Positions 48,115-57,953 of a DNA stretch of 64,000 nucleotides are shown here, piece after piece. Under the pieces are notes generated by a model. That model searched no databases and had not been told where the DNA came from. It saw only the letters and a list, made by a program, of their open reading frames with translations. Each line of letters begins with the position of its first letter. Within the stretch, counting starts at the first letter, position 1. Where the stretch lies: NCBI RefSeq assembly GCF_003112775.1, contig NZ_BFCH01000007.1, positions 362,876 through 426,875 of the forward strand, read 5' to 3'. This DNA comes from Mycobacterium montefiorense (GTDB taxonomy: Bacteria; Actinomycetota; Actinomycetes; Mycobacteriales; Mycobacteriaceae). Position numbers and translations under genes: made by a program.

Positions 48115-51100
48115 TCAGACAGCGACATCGCGCTCGCCAGCGCGATCAGTTAGCAGCCCGGCCAGCTCGGTGGGATCGGGCAGCTCGCCGGGGACAACGG
48201 TGACGCCGGCGCGCACGTAATGGAACGCGGTCCGCACGGAGGATTCCGGGCATCCGGACAACGCCGCCCACGCCAGGCGGTAGACGGCGAGCTGGACGGC
48301 GGCCTGACGCATCGCCTCGGGCTCGCGCGGGGGCTCGCCCGTCTTCCAGTCCACCACGGTGGCTCCGCCGTCGGGTTCGGCGAAGACCGCGTCGATGCGC
48401 CCGCGCACCACGGTGTCGCCGATCGGCATCTCGAAGGGGACCTCGACGGCGACGGGCGTGCGGGCCGCCCACTGCGATCGGGTGAACGCCTCTTGTAGCG
48501 CGGCCAATTCTTCGGTGTGGCCGAGATCAGAGTCCGCCGCACCCGGCAGATCGCCAAGGTCGAATAACCATTCGGTTCCGTAGAACTGTTGCACCCAGGA
48601 GTGAAAGGCATTGCCCCGCAGTGTATGTGGATCGGGTCGAGTCGGTAGACGATGCACCAGCCGCTGCACCGCGCCCTCGGGGTCGCGGGCCAGGTCCACC
48701 AGACCGCTGACCGACAGCTGGCTGGGCAGCGCACGGGCGACCCGTCGCTGCGAGCGCGCGCGCTCGGCCAGTAGCGCGTCGACATCGGCCGACCAGCCGT
48801 CGACGTCGACGCAGTCTGCCACCGCGTCCGCCCTCATCGCCCCGGCCACCAGCGCCGCCCCATATTCGACCTCGGCACGACGCCCGGCCAGCGGATCTGC
48901 AGGCCAGATAGCTTCGATAGTGCTGTTGCGCAGTGGATTTCGCTCACCATCCGCGGGCGCGGGAGCCCACTCTTCGACCACTCCGCAGGGATCACCGGCC
49001 GCGGTGGACCTTTCGATGACGTCCTTGAGCTCGCACAAGAACTCCGACGGGCCGCGCGGTTTGATCCCGGTGGGGCCCCAGTGATGGCCAGAGACCAGCA
49101 GCGTGTCCTCGGCCCGGGTGATGCCGACGTACAGCAGCCGGCGCTCTTCGTCGACGCGACGCTGATCCAGCTGGCGACGATGTTCGGATATCTTGTCCGA
49201 CAGCTGCTTTCGATTAGTGACGTCCGAAAGGTCCAACACCGGGATGCCCAGTGCACCTTCCGAAGCACGGTCGCCGCGTAGCAACGGCGGCAGCTCGGCG
49301 GCATCGGTTAGCCAGCTGCTGCGCGACGCGGTCGACGGGAATATTCCGCCGCACAGGTGCGCCACCGCGACCACTTCCCACTCCAGGCCCTTGGCGGAGT
49401 GCACGGTGAGCACCTGAACTCGATCCCGCGCGACCGCCAACGGTGCTGGTGCCAAGCCATTTTCGACAACCTCGGCCGCGTCCAGGTAGGCCAGCAGCCC
49501 CGTGACCGACGCCGCTGCCGACACGTCCGTTGCGCTGGTTCGTTCCGCGTAGCCGGCGACCACATCGGCGAAGGCGTCGAGGTGTTCGGCGCCGGCCCAG
49601 CCGCCGTGGCCCGCGGCGGCGCGGACTTCGCAGTCGACACCCAGCAGCCGTCGCACCTCGGCAACCAAGTCGGGCAGTGAATGACCGAGATGGCCGCGCA
49701 GCGCGCTCAGCTCGGCGGCCAGCGCGGCGATGCGTTGATACCCCGCAACCGAATACGCGGCGGCCGGGCCGGGATCACCGATCGCGTCGGCCAGGCATGC
49801 GGTGTCGGCATCCGGACCGGCTGTCATCGCGATCGCCTGGGCGCAGGCCGCGTCAGCACAGCGTCCCGCACCAAGAGCCAGCGCGCGCTGCCAGAGCGCG
49901 GCGATGTCCCGGCCACCGAGCCGCCAGCGCGGGCCGGTCAATACCCGCATCGCGCCCGCGCCGGCCGTTGGGTCGGCGACCAGGCGCAGCATGGCCACCA
50001 GTTCGGCCACCTCTCCGATGGACAACAGGCCGGCCAGCCCGACGACCTCGACCGGAATGCCGCGCGCGCGAAGCGCATCGGCGATCGGTGCGGCATCGGC
50101 GTTGCGGCGCACCAACACCGCGGCGGTCGGCGGGCTGACGCCGTCAGCGTGCGCGCGCTGGTAATGCCCGTGTAGGTGGTCGGCGATCCACTCGCGTTCG
50201 GCGGCGGCGTCGGCGAGCAGCGCTGCGCGGACGTTGCCCGGCGGGGCGTCCGGGCGAGGTCGCAACGCGTGCACGGCCACGGACCGGCGTCGTGCCTCCG
50301 CCGAGATCGCGTTGGCGATATGCAGTGTGCTGGGCGGGTTGCGCCAGCTGGTCCGCAGCTCCAGCACCGGCGCCGGCGTGCCGTCGGATCGCGGGAAGTC
50401 GGTGGTGAACCGCGGCAAGTTGGTTGCCGAGGCGCCGCGCCAGCCGTAGATCGACTGAATCGGGTCGCCTACAGCAGTCAGGGCCAGCCCGTCGTCGACG
50501 CCGCCGCCGAACAACGCCGACAAGGCGACTCGCTGGGCATGGCCGGTGTCCTGGTACTCGTCGAGCAACACCACCCGGTAGCGGTTGCGCAGGTCGTCGG
50601 CAACCTGCGGGAAGTTCGCGGCAAGCCGTGCCGCCGAAGCCATCTGCACGCCGAAGTCCATGACCTTGTCGGTGCGCATGCGGTCTTGCAGGGCGTCGAG
50701 CAGCGGCACCAGTTCGGTGCGCTCGGTCTGGGCGGCCAGCAGCCGCAGCAACCATTGACTCGGTCCGCGGTCGCGCTGGTAAGGGCCGGCGGGCAGGGCG
50801 TGGACCAGCCGCTCCAGCTCCAGGTGGGTGTCGCGGAGCTGGCCGGTGTCGACCAGGTGCTCGGTGAGCTGGCCCCACAGTCGCAGCACCATCGAGGTGA
50901 CCGCGGCCGGGGTCTTGTCGGTGCGCAGCTGCCCGCCATGCCGGTTCACCACGTCGAAAGCCAACTGCCACAGCTCGGTCTCGCTGAGTAACCGGGTATC
51001 GGGCTCGACCGGCAACAGCAGCCCGTAGTCGCGCAGCAGTGAGCCGGCGAACGCGTGATAGGTGCTGACCGTCGGGGTGCCTGCCGATTCGGGGGCCCCC

Positions 51101-51399
51101 GGGCTGGTCGCGCCCAACCCGATGCCGGCCAACCTGGCCAGCCGGGAGCGGACCCGGCGCAGCAGCTGCCCGGCAGCCTTGCGGGTGAACGTCAATCCCA
51201 GCACCTGGCTTGGGTCCGCGTACCCGTTGGCGATCAGCCACACCACCCGCGCAGCCATCGTCTCGGTTTTACCCGCGCCCGCCCCCGCGATGACGACGAG
51301 CGGACCCGGCGGCGCGGCGATCACGGCGGCCTGCTCGGCGGTGGGCGGGAAAAGCCCTAGTGCATCGGCTAATTCGTCCGGGCTGTAGCACGCCGTCAC
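48115..51399 (-). CDS. adnB: DNA helicase-nuclease subunit AdnB
   Basis: 1,094 residues from GTG 51399, which overlaps the adnA stop by four bases (GTGA). Walker A is AGAGAGKTETMAARV near 40, with DEYQDTGHAQRVAL, GDPIQSIYGWRGA and VLTVHSAKGLEWEVV. A C-terminal PD-(D/E)xK nuclease contains GRIDAVF and VVDWKTGEPP (about 1000-1030). AdnB is the main motor and one of two nucleases of the AdnAB complex that resects double-strand breaks. A longer frame to 51528 is rejected because it would lie inside adnA. Confidence 0.95.
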   Translation of the reverse strand: MTACYSPDELADALGLFPPTAEQAAVIAAPPGPLVVIAGAGAGKTETMAARVVWLIANGYADPSQVLGLTFTRKAAGQLLRRVRSRLARLAGIGLGATSPGAPESAGTPTVSTYHAFAGSLLRDYGLLLPVEPDTRLLSETELWQLAFDVVNRHGGQLRTDKTPAAVTSMVLRLWGQLTEHLVDTGQLRDTHLELERLVHALPAGPYQRDRGPSQWLLRLLAAQTERTELVPLLDALQDRMRTDKVMDFGVQMASAARLAANFPQVADDLRNRYRVVLLDEYQDTGHAQRVALSALFGGGVDDGLALTAVGDPIQSIYGWRGASATNLPRFTTDFPRSDGTPAPVLELRTSWRNPPSTLHIANAISAEARRRSVAVHALRPRPDAPPGNVRAALLADAAAEREWIADHLHGHYQRAHADGVSPPTAAVLVRRNADAAPIADALRARGIPVEVVGLAGLLSIGEVAELVAMLRLVADPTAGAGAMRVLTGPRWRLGGRDIAALWQRALALGAGRCADAACAQAIAMTAGPDADTACLADAIGDPGPAAAYSVAGYQRIAALAAELSALRGHLGHSLPDLVAEVRRLLGVDCEVRAAAGHGGWAGAEHLDAFADVVAGYAERTSATDVSAAASVTGLLAYLDAAEVVENGLAPAPLAVARDRVQVLTVHSAKGLEWEVVAVAHLCGGIFPSTASRSSWLTDAAELPPLLRGDRASEGALGIPVLDLSDVTNRKQLSDKISEHRRQLDQRRVDEERRLLYVGITRAEDTLLVSGHHWGPTGIKPRGPSEFLCELKDVIERSTAAGDPCGVVEEWAPAPADGERNPLRNSTIEAIWPADPLAGRRAEVEYGAALVAGAMRADAVADCVDVDGWSADVDALLAERARSQRRVARALPSQLSVSGLVDLARDPEGAVQRLVHRLPTRPDPHTLRGNAFHSWVQQFYGTEWLFDLGDLPGAADSDLGHTEELAALQEAFTRSQWAARTPVAVEVPFEMPIGDTVVRGRIDAVFAEPDGGATVVDWKTGEPPREPEAMRQAAVQLAVYRLAWAALSGCPESSVRTAFHYVRAGVTVVPGELPDPTELAGLLTDRAGERDVAV

Positions 51400-54300
51400 A
51401 GCGCGGACCCTTCGCCGTAGGCAGGGCACGACGGCCGAATCGGGCAGTGCGAGCAGCCGTCGTTGCGCCGCGCGACGAACTGCGGGCCGGCCGTCGCGTC
51501 GGCCGCCCGCATGACGAGGTCGCGCCATTCGTCGCGGACCGCCGGTGTCAGCGGGTCCTGCTCACGCACGGTGGCGCCCGCTGCCCCGCTCTTGCCGATG
51601 TAGACCAGCCGCGCGCCGCCGGGCTCGTCGCCGTCGGGTATCAGGCCTTCGGCCACGGCCAGCTGGTACATCGCCAGCTGAGCGTGCTGTTGGGCATCGT
51701 CCTTGCTGACCGGCGTCTTGCCGGTCTTGATGTCGACGATCACCAGCCGGCCGGCCCCGTCGCGTTCCAGCCGATCGACCCGGCCGCGCAATCGGACATC
51801 GCCGCCGCCATCGCGTGAGGTGGCGAGGACTCCGTCGACGTCGATCTCGACGCCGACCTCTGTCAGCTCGCCTCGCGTCTGCGCACGCCACTCGACGAAT
51901 GCCTCGATCATGGCGCGGTGCCGCGTCAGCTCGTTAGCCGAATGCCATCGAGCGTCAAAAGGCAGGTGCTGCCAGGCACGTTCCAGCTCGGACAGCAGCT
52001 GCGCTTCGCTCTTGTCCGATTCGGCGATCAGCGCGTGCAGCACCGAGCCAATCGTTGACCGCAGCTCACGCGGGTTGGTTCCGCCGTGCCGTTCGACCAG
52101 CCAGCGCAGCGGGCAGTCGTTGAGGGTTTGCAGGGTCGATGGCGTCAAGGTGACGCGATCACTGCCTGCGCAGAGCGGATCGCTGGTGCTGACCGCGGTC
52201 AGCCCGTGCCAACTGGACGGGTCGGCGCCGGGCACGCCGGCGCTGGCCAGTCGGGCCAATTGCGTTGCCGCGCAATGGCGAGCGGCATCGTCGACGGCAC
52301 CGTCCGGGGCACAGACGACCCCACGCAACCGGCCGACCAGCGCCGCTGTCGACAGCACGCGTGGGGATGAAACCGGCGGCACCGCAACGGGGCCGGCATC
52401 ATCGTCGGCCCATTGGGCAACCTCGAAGAAGAAAGGCGATGGCAGCGCGGCCCCTTGGTCCGCCCCGCCGGTTTCGCTGTCGACTGCGGTCACCAGCAGC
52501 CTGCGCCGGGCCCGGCCCATCGCAGCCACCAGCAGCCTGCGTTCCTCGGCCAACAGCGGTGCACGCACCGCGGCGTCCTCGCCGACGCCGTCCATGACGT
52601 CGAGCAGTCGCTGCGTGGCCAACACTCCCCCGCGCGGAACGGTGTTGGGCCACAATCCATCCTGCAATCCTGCGATCACCACCACATCCCATTCATGTCC
52701 CAGCGCGGCATGTGCGCTGAGCACCCGGACCTGTTCGGCCGTCGACGCCGGCTCGGTCTTGCCCCCCGGCAGCTGCAGCGCCGCGACGTGCTCGATGAGG
52801 CCACGCAGCGACGCACCCGGAGTGCGCGACACGTACTGATCGGTGACGTCGAACAACGCGGTCACTGCCTCGAGGTCCCTGGTGGCCTGGGCCCCGGCGG
52901 TGCCGCCTCGCTCGCTGGCCGCCAACCAGCGACGCTGCAGACCAGACCGGCTCCACGCCGCCCACAGCGTGTAGCGCGGATCTTGGCCGTCGCGGTCGCA
53001 ACGCGCAGCGGCGTCCAGAACCGCACGCACCCGTTGCAATGGGCGAGACGCCGAAGCCGGCGTCCGGGCACTCAGCGCGGCGACCACCACATCACCGAAA
53101 CCGCTTGCCGCGTCGGCTGTTTTGCCGCGCATCAGGGTGCGGCGCAGCTGCCGCAGCGAAATCGGGTCGACTCGACCGATGGGCCCGGTCAGCAGCGCCA
53201 GCGCCTGGTCGCCGTCCAGACCGTCGGCGGTCGCTGCCAGCACCGTGAGCAGAGCGCGCACCGCGGGCTCCTCGACCAGCGACCCGCCGACCGCGGCTGC
53301 GGCCACCGGGACCCCGGCGGCCGACAGCGCCCGCGGCAATCGGGCCCCGGCGCGCGGCACCGACCGCACGATCACCGCCATCTGCGACCACGGCACCTTA
53401 TCGACCAGGTGCGCACGCCGCAGCGCGTCCGCGATCATCGCGGCCTCCGCATGCGCCGAGGCCGCCAGCCGCACGGTGACCGATCCCTCCTCGGCGCCGG
53501 TGCCGTCGATCTGCCTGCCGCCGCTGCTGCCCGGCAGTCGTCGTGCGATGCCGCTGACGGCGCGCGCGACCGCGGGCGCACACCGATGCGAGTCCGTCAG
53601 GGTCACCGAGGGCGTTTCACCGTCCAACAGCCCGGCCGGCTCGCCGCCCCGGAAGCCGAACACGGCCTGGTTGGGATCCCCGGCGATCAAGGCCAGTTCG
53701 CTGCCGGCGGCCAGTACCCGGATCAGGCGGGCCGCCTGCGGGTCTAGCTGCTGGGCGTCGTCGATCAACAAGACGCGGAGCCGGGCACGCTCGGCGGCCA
53801 GCAGCTCGGCATCGACCGCGAAAGCCTCCAGCGCGGCACCCACGAGTTCGGCGGCGCCCAGCGCCGGCGTCGTCGCCTGCGGCGCCGCGGTCCCCACCGC
53901 CGCGCGCAGCAACATCACCTGCTCGTACTGTTGGGCGAACCGGCCCGCCGCGGACCATTCCGGTCGCCGGCACCGACGTCCAAGGCGCTGCAGCTCGTGG
54001 GGATCCACACCGCGTTCTGCGCAGCGTGCCAACAGGTTTCGCAGTTCAGTGGCAAAGCCCGCGGTACTCAGGGCGGGCCACAGATGCGCAGGCCACGCGC
54101 CGGTTCCCGCGCCTTCGAGGTCGCCGGCCAGCAGTTCGCGGATGATGGCGTCCTGTTCGGCGCTGGTGACCAGCCGCGGCGGTGCGTCACCGGCGCGCTC
54201 GGCGGCTCGCCGCAGGACGGCATAGGCGTAGCTGTGCACGCTGCGGACCACCGGCTCACGGATCGCGGACCGGCACGAGCCGGCGCCGCGGGCACGCAGC

Positions 54301-54518
54301 AATGCCATCGTCAATGCGCTGCGCTGCCGCATTCCGATCCGACCCGAACCGGTAAGCAGCAGAACCGATTCGGGGTCGACCCCGCCGTCGACCGCAGCGA
54401 CCGCGGCATCGACCAGCAGGCTGCTCTTCCCGGTTCCCGGGCCGCCCAGGATACGGATCAGCCCGCGGGTACCCGGCGCCAGCACGGCATCCGCCTCGGC
54501 ACCCCAGGTCAATGACAT
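51396..54518 (-). CDS. adnA: DNA helicase-nuclease subunit AdnA
   Basis: 1,040 residues. Walker A is ILGGPGTGKSSLLVDA near 25, with the later motifs LLIDDAQQLDPQAARL, AGDPNQAVFGFRGG and VRVLSAHAALGHEWDVV. The C-terminal nuclease has VIVDIKTGKTPVSKDD, and a Cys cluster at the very end (CSHCPIRPSCPAYG) resembles the Fe-S-type motif of AddB/Cas4 nucleases. It pairs with AdnB, and the two genes overlap. It diverges from lipV. Confidence 0.95.
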   Translation of the reverse strand: MSLTWGAEADAVLAPGTRGLIRILGGPGTGKSSLLVDAAVAAVDGGVDPESVLLLTGSGRIGMRQRSALTMALLRARGAGSCRSAIREPVVRSVHSYAYAVLRRAAERAGDAPPRLVTSAEQDAIIRELLAGDLEGAGTGAWPAHLWPALSTAGFATELRNLLARCAERGVDPHELQRLGRRCRRPEWSAAGRFAQQYEQVMLLRAAVGTAAPQATTPALGAAELVGAALEAFAVDAELLAAERARLRVLLIDDAQQLDPQAARLIRVLAAGSELALIAGDPNQAVFGFRGGEPAGLLDGETPSVTLTDSHRCAPAVARAVSGIARRLPGSSGGRQIDGTGAEEGSVTVRLAASAHAEAAMIADALRRAHLVDKVPWSQMAVIVRSVPRAGARLPRALSAAGVPVAAAAVGGSLVEEPAVRALLTVLAATADGLDGDQALALLTGPIGRVDPISLRQLRRTLMRGKTADAASGFGDVVVAALSARTPASASRPLQRVRAVLDAAARCDRDGQDPRYTLWAAWSRSGLQRRWLAASERGGTAGAQATRDLEAVTALFDVTDQYVSRTPGASLRGLIEHVAALQLPGGKTEPASTAEQVRVLSAHAALGHEWDVVVIAGLQDGLWPNTVPRGGVLATQRLLDVMDGVGEDAAVRAPLLAEERRLLVAAMGRARRRLLVTAVDSETGGADQGAALPSPFFFEVAQWADDDAGPVAVPPVSSPRVLSTAALVGRLRGVVCAPDGAVDDAARHCAATQLARLASAGVPGADPSSWHGLTAVSTSDPLCAGSDRVTLTPSTLQTLNDCPLRWLVERHGGTNPRELRSTIGSVLHALIAESDKSEAQLLSELERAWQHLPFDARWHSANELTRHRAMIEAFVEWRAQTRGELTEVGVEIDVDGVLATSRDGGGDVRLRGRVDRLERDGAGRLVIVDIKTGKTPVSKDDAQQHAQLAMYQLAVAEGLIPDGDEPGGARLVYIGKSGAAGATVREQDPLTPAVRDEWRDLVMRAADATAGPQFVARRNDGCSHCPIRPSCPAYGEGSAL

Positions 54519-54598
54519 ACCGGCATGACATCACGAGGGTCTGACAAGTCCATCCGGCTACGACCGGCGGTGTCTGCGGAGCCTGGCATCATCGACGC

Positions 54599-55384
54599 GT
54601 GACCACCGACCTTCACGTGCACCGCTTCGGTCCGGCTGGCCCGGTGCAATTGCTCGCCCTGCACGGACTGACCGGACACGGCCAGCGCTGGCAACAGGTG
54701 GGCGACTATGTGCCCGAAATCTCCATCGCCGCGCCTGATCTGCTGGGCCATGGCAGGTCGTCGTGGGCCGCGCCGTGGACCATTGACGCCAATGTCAGGG
54801 CGCTGGGCGCGCTGCTCGATGAAGTGGCTCAGGCCCCGGTGCTGATTGTCGGGCACTCGTTCGGTGGCGGCCTGGCGATGCATTTGGCAGCGGTCCGGCC
54901 GGACTTGGTGGCAGCGCTGCTGCTGCTAGACCCCGCGGTCGGTTTGGACGGCGGGTGGATGCGCGACATCGCCGAGGCGATGTTTTCCTCGCCCGACTAC
55001 CCGGATCCATCCGAAGCTCGCATGGAAAAGGCCACAGGCTCATGGTCGGACGTCGATGCGGATGTGCTCGATGCCGAGCTGGACGAGCATCTGGTCGCGC
55101 TGCCCAGCGGACGCTACGGCTGGCGGGTCAGCGTGCCGGCGATGATGTCGTATTGGAGCGAGTTGGCCCGTCCCACCGTGCTTCCGCCGGCAGGAACGGC
55201 AACGACGCTGGTGCGGGCGAAGTGGACGTCGCCGCCCTACGTCACCGACCAACTCATCGACGGACTTCGAGAACGCCTGGGATCCGATTTCGAGCTGCTC
55301 GATTTCGAGTGCAACCACATGGTGCCCGGCGCCAAGCCGACGGAGGTCGCCACACTGATCCGCAAGCAGTTGCAGGTCCGCTGA
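54599..55384 (+). CDS. lipV: Alpha/beta-hydrolase LipV
   Basis: 261 residues from GTG. Oxyanion region LLALHGLTGHGQRW, nucleophile Ser87 in VGHSFGGG, and a C-terminal catalytic His in CNHMVPG near 240. It is of a size typical for single-domain esterases, has no signal peptide and is probably cytosolic. It is followed after two bases by the alkyltransferase-like gene, so they form an operon. Confidence 0.92.
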   Translation: MTTDLHVHRFGPAGPVQLLALHGLTGHGQRWQQVGDYVPEISIAAPDLLGHGRSSWAAPWTIDANVRALGALLDEVAQAPVLIVGHSFGGGLAMHLAAVRPDLVAALLLLDPAVGLDGGWMRDIAEAMFSSPDYPDPSEARMEKATGSWSDVDADVLDAELDEHLVALPSGRYGWRVSVPAMMSYWSELARPTVLPPAGTATTLVRAKWTSPPYVTDQLIDGLRERLGSDFELLDFECNHMVPGAKPTEVATLIRKQLQVR

Positions 55385-55386
55385 CC

Positions 55387-55689
55387 GTGGCGCCGGTGAC
55401 CGACGAGCAAGTCGAGCGGGTGCGTGCACTGGTGGCTGCCATCCCGCCTGGCCGAGTCTGTACCTATGGCGACATTGCCGCCGTCACAGGGCTTTCCAGC
55501 CCACGGATCGTCGGATGGATTATGCGCACCGACTCCTCTGACCTGCCCTGGCATCGGGTGATCACCGCATCCGGGCGCCCGGCACGGCATCTGACCACCC
55601 GGCAACTGGAACTACTGCGCGCCGAAGGAGTTCTTTCGGTCGACGGCAAAATCGCGCTGAATGAAGTGCGCTACGCGTTTCCTGAGTGA
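55387..55689 (+). CDS. Alkyltransferase-like (ATL) DNA-repair protein (Rv3204 homologue)
   Basis: 100 residues from GTG. It is the C-terminal domain of O6-alkylguanine transferases (IPPGRVCTYGDIAAVTG; recognition helix SSPRIVGWIMR), but the catalytic PCHR is replaced by PWHR (LPWHRVI). This is the ATL signature: the protein binds O6-alkylguanine without transferring the alkyl group and hands the lesion to nucleotide excision repair. It was often annotated as a DNA methyltransferase, which it cannot be. Confidence 0.9.
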   Translation: MAPVTDEQVERVRALVAAIPPGRVCTYGDIAAVTGLSSPRIVGWIMRTDSSDLPWHRVITASGRPARHLTTRQLELLRAEGVLSVDGKIALNEVRYAFPE

Positions 55690-55767
55690 CACATGCCCGT
55701 CGAGATCGACGTTACCGTGCGGGTTTTCGGCGTGTCGTCACGGTAGCGTCGATGTCGGCATGGCCGA

Positions 55768-56622
55768 CTAGAGCACCAGCCGGATCAGGGCCGCCGTACG
55801 CGCCAGACCCGGGAAAGCCTCGGCGGTGGACCGCGGATGCAGCGCATGTACCGCCAGACGAAACATCAACGCACGCAACAACATCTGCGGCCATTCCGGC
55901 AGGGCGTTCCAGCGTTCGATCAGTCCGTCGTCGGCCTCGCCCCAGGACAGCGCGTCGACGACGACCACACCGGCCGCCCACGACGCGGGACGCCAGTACG
56001 GCGTGACGTCGGTGATCCCAGGCGCGGCGGTGCCGACAAACAGCACGGTGCCGTAGAGATCCCCGTGCACCAGCTGGTTGGGACTCTTGGTCGGCTTACG
56101 TAACGTGGCGAGCTGACTGATCAGCTCTACCGAACGCTGGCCGTCCGCGGGCGGTGGGGCCGTCCGCGCGCCGGGCGGAATCGACTGCAGCGGGCGTTCT
56201 TCCCACGCCGAGCGGTCGGCGGCGATGAACACGTCGATGTCTGACCACGGCGTGGTCGGTCCCTGGGTCAGGAAGCGCGGCCGTTCCAGTTTGCCGGTGG
56301 CTTCGTGCAGCCGCACCGCCGCCGAGACGACTTCGTCATGCCGGGGCTCCGGCGTGCCGGCGACAAACGTGTCAGCCCGCCAGCCCGACACCACATAGCG
56401 CCCGTCGGTCGAGCGGACCGGCCGAGCCAGCCGCACCCCGTCCACGAACAGCGTTTCCCGCACTCGCGCAGACCAGGCCGCGCGCGCATGGTCGGCCACG
56501 ACCGAGAGAACGACTTCGCCGCATCGCCAGCCGCCTTCCCAGCTGACGCCTAGCGCGATGGGTTTGACGCCGGCCAAACCAAACGCCGAAAGCACGTGCT
56601 CCGGCGGTGGTTCGACAGTCAC
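55768..56622 (-). CDS. TIGR02569-family actinobacterial protein (Rv3205c homologue)
   Basis: 284 residues from GTG. The sequence LVHGDLYGTVLF recalls the catalytic loop of aminoglycoside-phosphotransferase-like kinases (HGDxxxxN), but the Asn is absent at the expected place, so kinase activity is doubtful. The rest is conserved only in actinobacteria as far as I recognise. It is downstream of moeZ on the same strand, 75 bp away. Confidence 0.85.
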   Translation of the reverse strand: MTVEPPPEHVLSAFGLAGVKPIALGVSWEGGWRCGEVVLSVVADHARAAWSARVRETLFVDGVRLARPVRSTDGRYVVSGWRADTFVAGTPEPRHDEVVSAAVRLHEATGKLERPRFLTQGPTTPWSDIDVFIAADRSAWEERPLQSIPPGARTAPPPADGQRSVELISQLATLRKPTKSPNQLVHGDLYGTVLFVGTAAPGITDVTPYWRPASWAAGVVVVDALSWGEADDGLIERWNALPEWPQMLLRALMFRLAVHALHPRSTAEAFPGLARTAALIRLVL

Positions 56623-56697
56623 GGGGGTTAGCCTAGCCGGGCAGCGATGCGCGTCGTTACGACGCGCTGAGGAGCAACGCGACGCACTGCTGGGCGG

Positions 56698-57876
56698 TTA
56701 ATACATCACCATGTCGGGCTGCATCTGCTGGGCCCACGCCACGATTCCACCCTGCAAGTGGACAGCATCGGAGAAACCGGCTCTCTTCACCGCGGCCAGC
56801 GCCTCGGCCGAGCGCACGCCCGTCTTGCAGTACAGCACCGCCTTGCGGTCGTGCGGCAGCTTTGCCAGACCCTCACCGGAAGTGATCAACGACTGAGGAA
56901 TCAGCTCCGCGCCGTCGATGTGATTGATGTTCCATTCGACCGGCTCGCGGACGTCGATCAGGGCCAGCTTTTTGCCGGAGTCCAGCAACGCGCGCAGCTC
57001 CTTCGGGGTGATCGTCGAGCCTGAAACGGCCTCGACCGCATCCTCGGACACCGCACCACAGAATTCCTCGTAGTCGATCAGCTCGGTAATCTTCGGCGTC
57101 GCCGGGTCCTTGCGGATCTTGATCGTGCGATAGCTCATCTCCAGCGCGTCGTAGATCATCAACCGGCCCAGCAGCGGCTCTCCAATGCCGGTGATCAGTT
57201 TGATCGCCTCGGTGCCCATCACCGACGCAATGGAAGCGCAGATAATGCCCAGCACGCCTCCTTCGGCGCACGACGGCACCATGCCGGGCGGCGGCGGCTC
57301 GGGGTAGAGATCGCGATAGTTCAGGCCCAGGCCGTCAGGGGCGTCCTCCCAGAACACCGAAACCTGACCCTCGAAGCGGTAGATCGACCCCCAGACGTAG
57401 GGCTTGCCGGCCAACACCGCGGCATCGTTGACCAGATACCGGGTGGCGAAGTTGTCGGTGCCGTCGACGATCAGGTCGTATTGCCTGAACAGGCTCACCG
57501 CGTTGCTCGCCTGTAGCCGGAACTCATGGAGTCGCACTTCCACCAGCGGGTTGATGGCCAGGATCGAGTCGCGGGCCGACTGGGCCTTGGCGCGTCCGAC
57601 GTCGGCCACGCCGTGGATGATCTGGCGCTGCAGGTTCGACTCGTCGACGACGTCGAATTCGACGATGCCGATCGTCCCGACGCCGGCCGCGGCCAGATAC
57701 AGCAACGCCGGGGCTCCGAGCCCGCCGGCGCCGATCACCAGCACTCGCGAATTCTTAAGCCGCTTCTGCCCGTCGACACCCAGGTCGGGAATGATCAGAT
57801 GGCGGCTGTAGCGCGCCACTTCATCGCGACTCAGCTCGCCGGCTGGCTCAACTAGTGGCGGCAACGATGTGGACAC
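56698..57876 (-). CDS. moeZ: Sulfurtransferase/adenylyltransferase MoeZ
   Basis: 392 residues from GTG. An E1-like adenylation domain (about 15-260; GAGGLGAPALLYLAAAG, FATRYLVNDAAV) is joined to a C-terminal rhodanese domain with the active-site loop VLYCKTGVRSAEAL. It adenylates and thiocarboxylates sulfur-carrier proteins such as CysO and MoaD for cysteine and molybdopterin synthesis. It is complete and of normal length (Rv3206c). Confidence 0.93.
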   Translation of the reverse strand: MSTSLPPLVEPAGELSRDEVARYSRHLIIPDLGVDGQKRLKNSRVLVIGAGGLGAPALLYLAAAGVGTIGIVEFDVVDESNLQRQIIHGVADVGRAKAQSARDSILAINPLVEVRLHEFRLQASNAVSLFRQYDLIVDGTDNFATRYLVNDAAVLAGKPYVWGSIYRFEGQVSVFWEDAPDGLGLNYRDLYPEPPPPGMVPSCAEGGVLGIICASIASVMGTEAIKLITGIGEPLLGRLMIYDALEMSYRTIKIRKDPATPKITELIDYEEFCGAVSEDAVEAVSGSTITPKELRALLDSGKKLALIDVREPVEWNINHIDGAELIPQSLITSGEGLAKLPHDRKAVLYCKTGVRSAEALAAVKRAGFSDAVHLQGGIVAWAQQMQPDMVMY

Positions 57877-57953
57877 CGAATATCTCCTCGGTCAACTTCG
57901 CGATGCACTACCCCTAGTGAACGCCTCGGCCGCCGGCAATGCTTCCCCGGCCG

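Noticed and set aside
51400..51528. N-terminal extension of adnB
   Set aside because: It lies inside adnA in another frame. The GTG at 51399 gives a GTGA overlap and a normal start before the first helicase motif.
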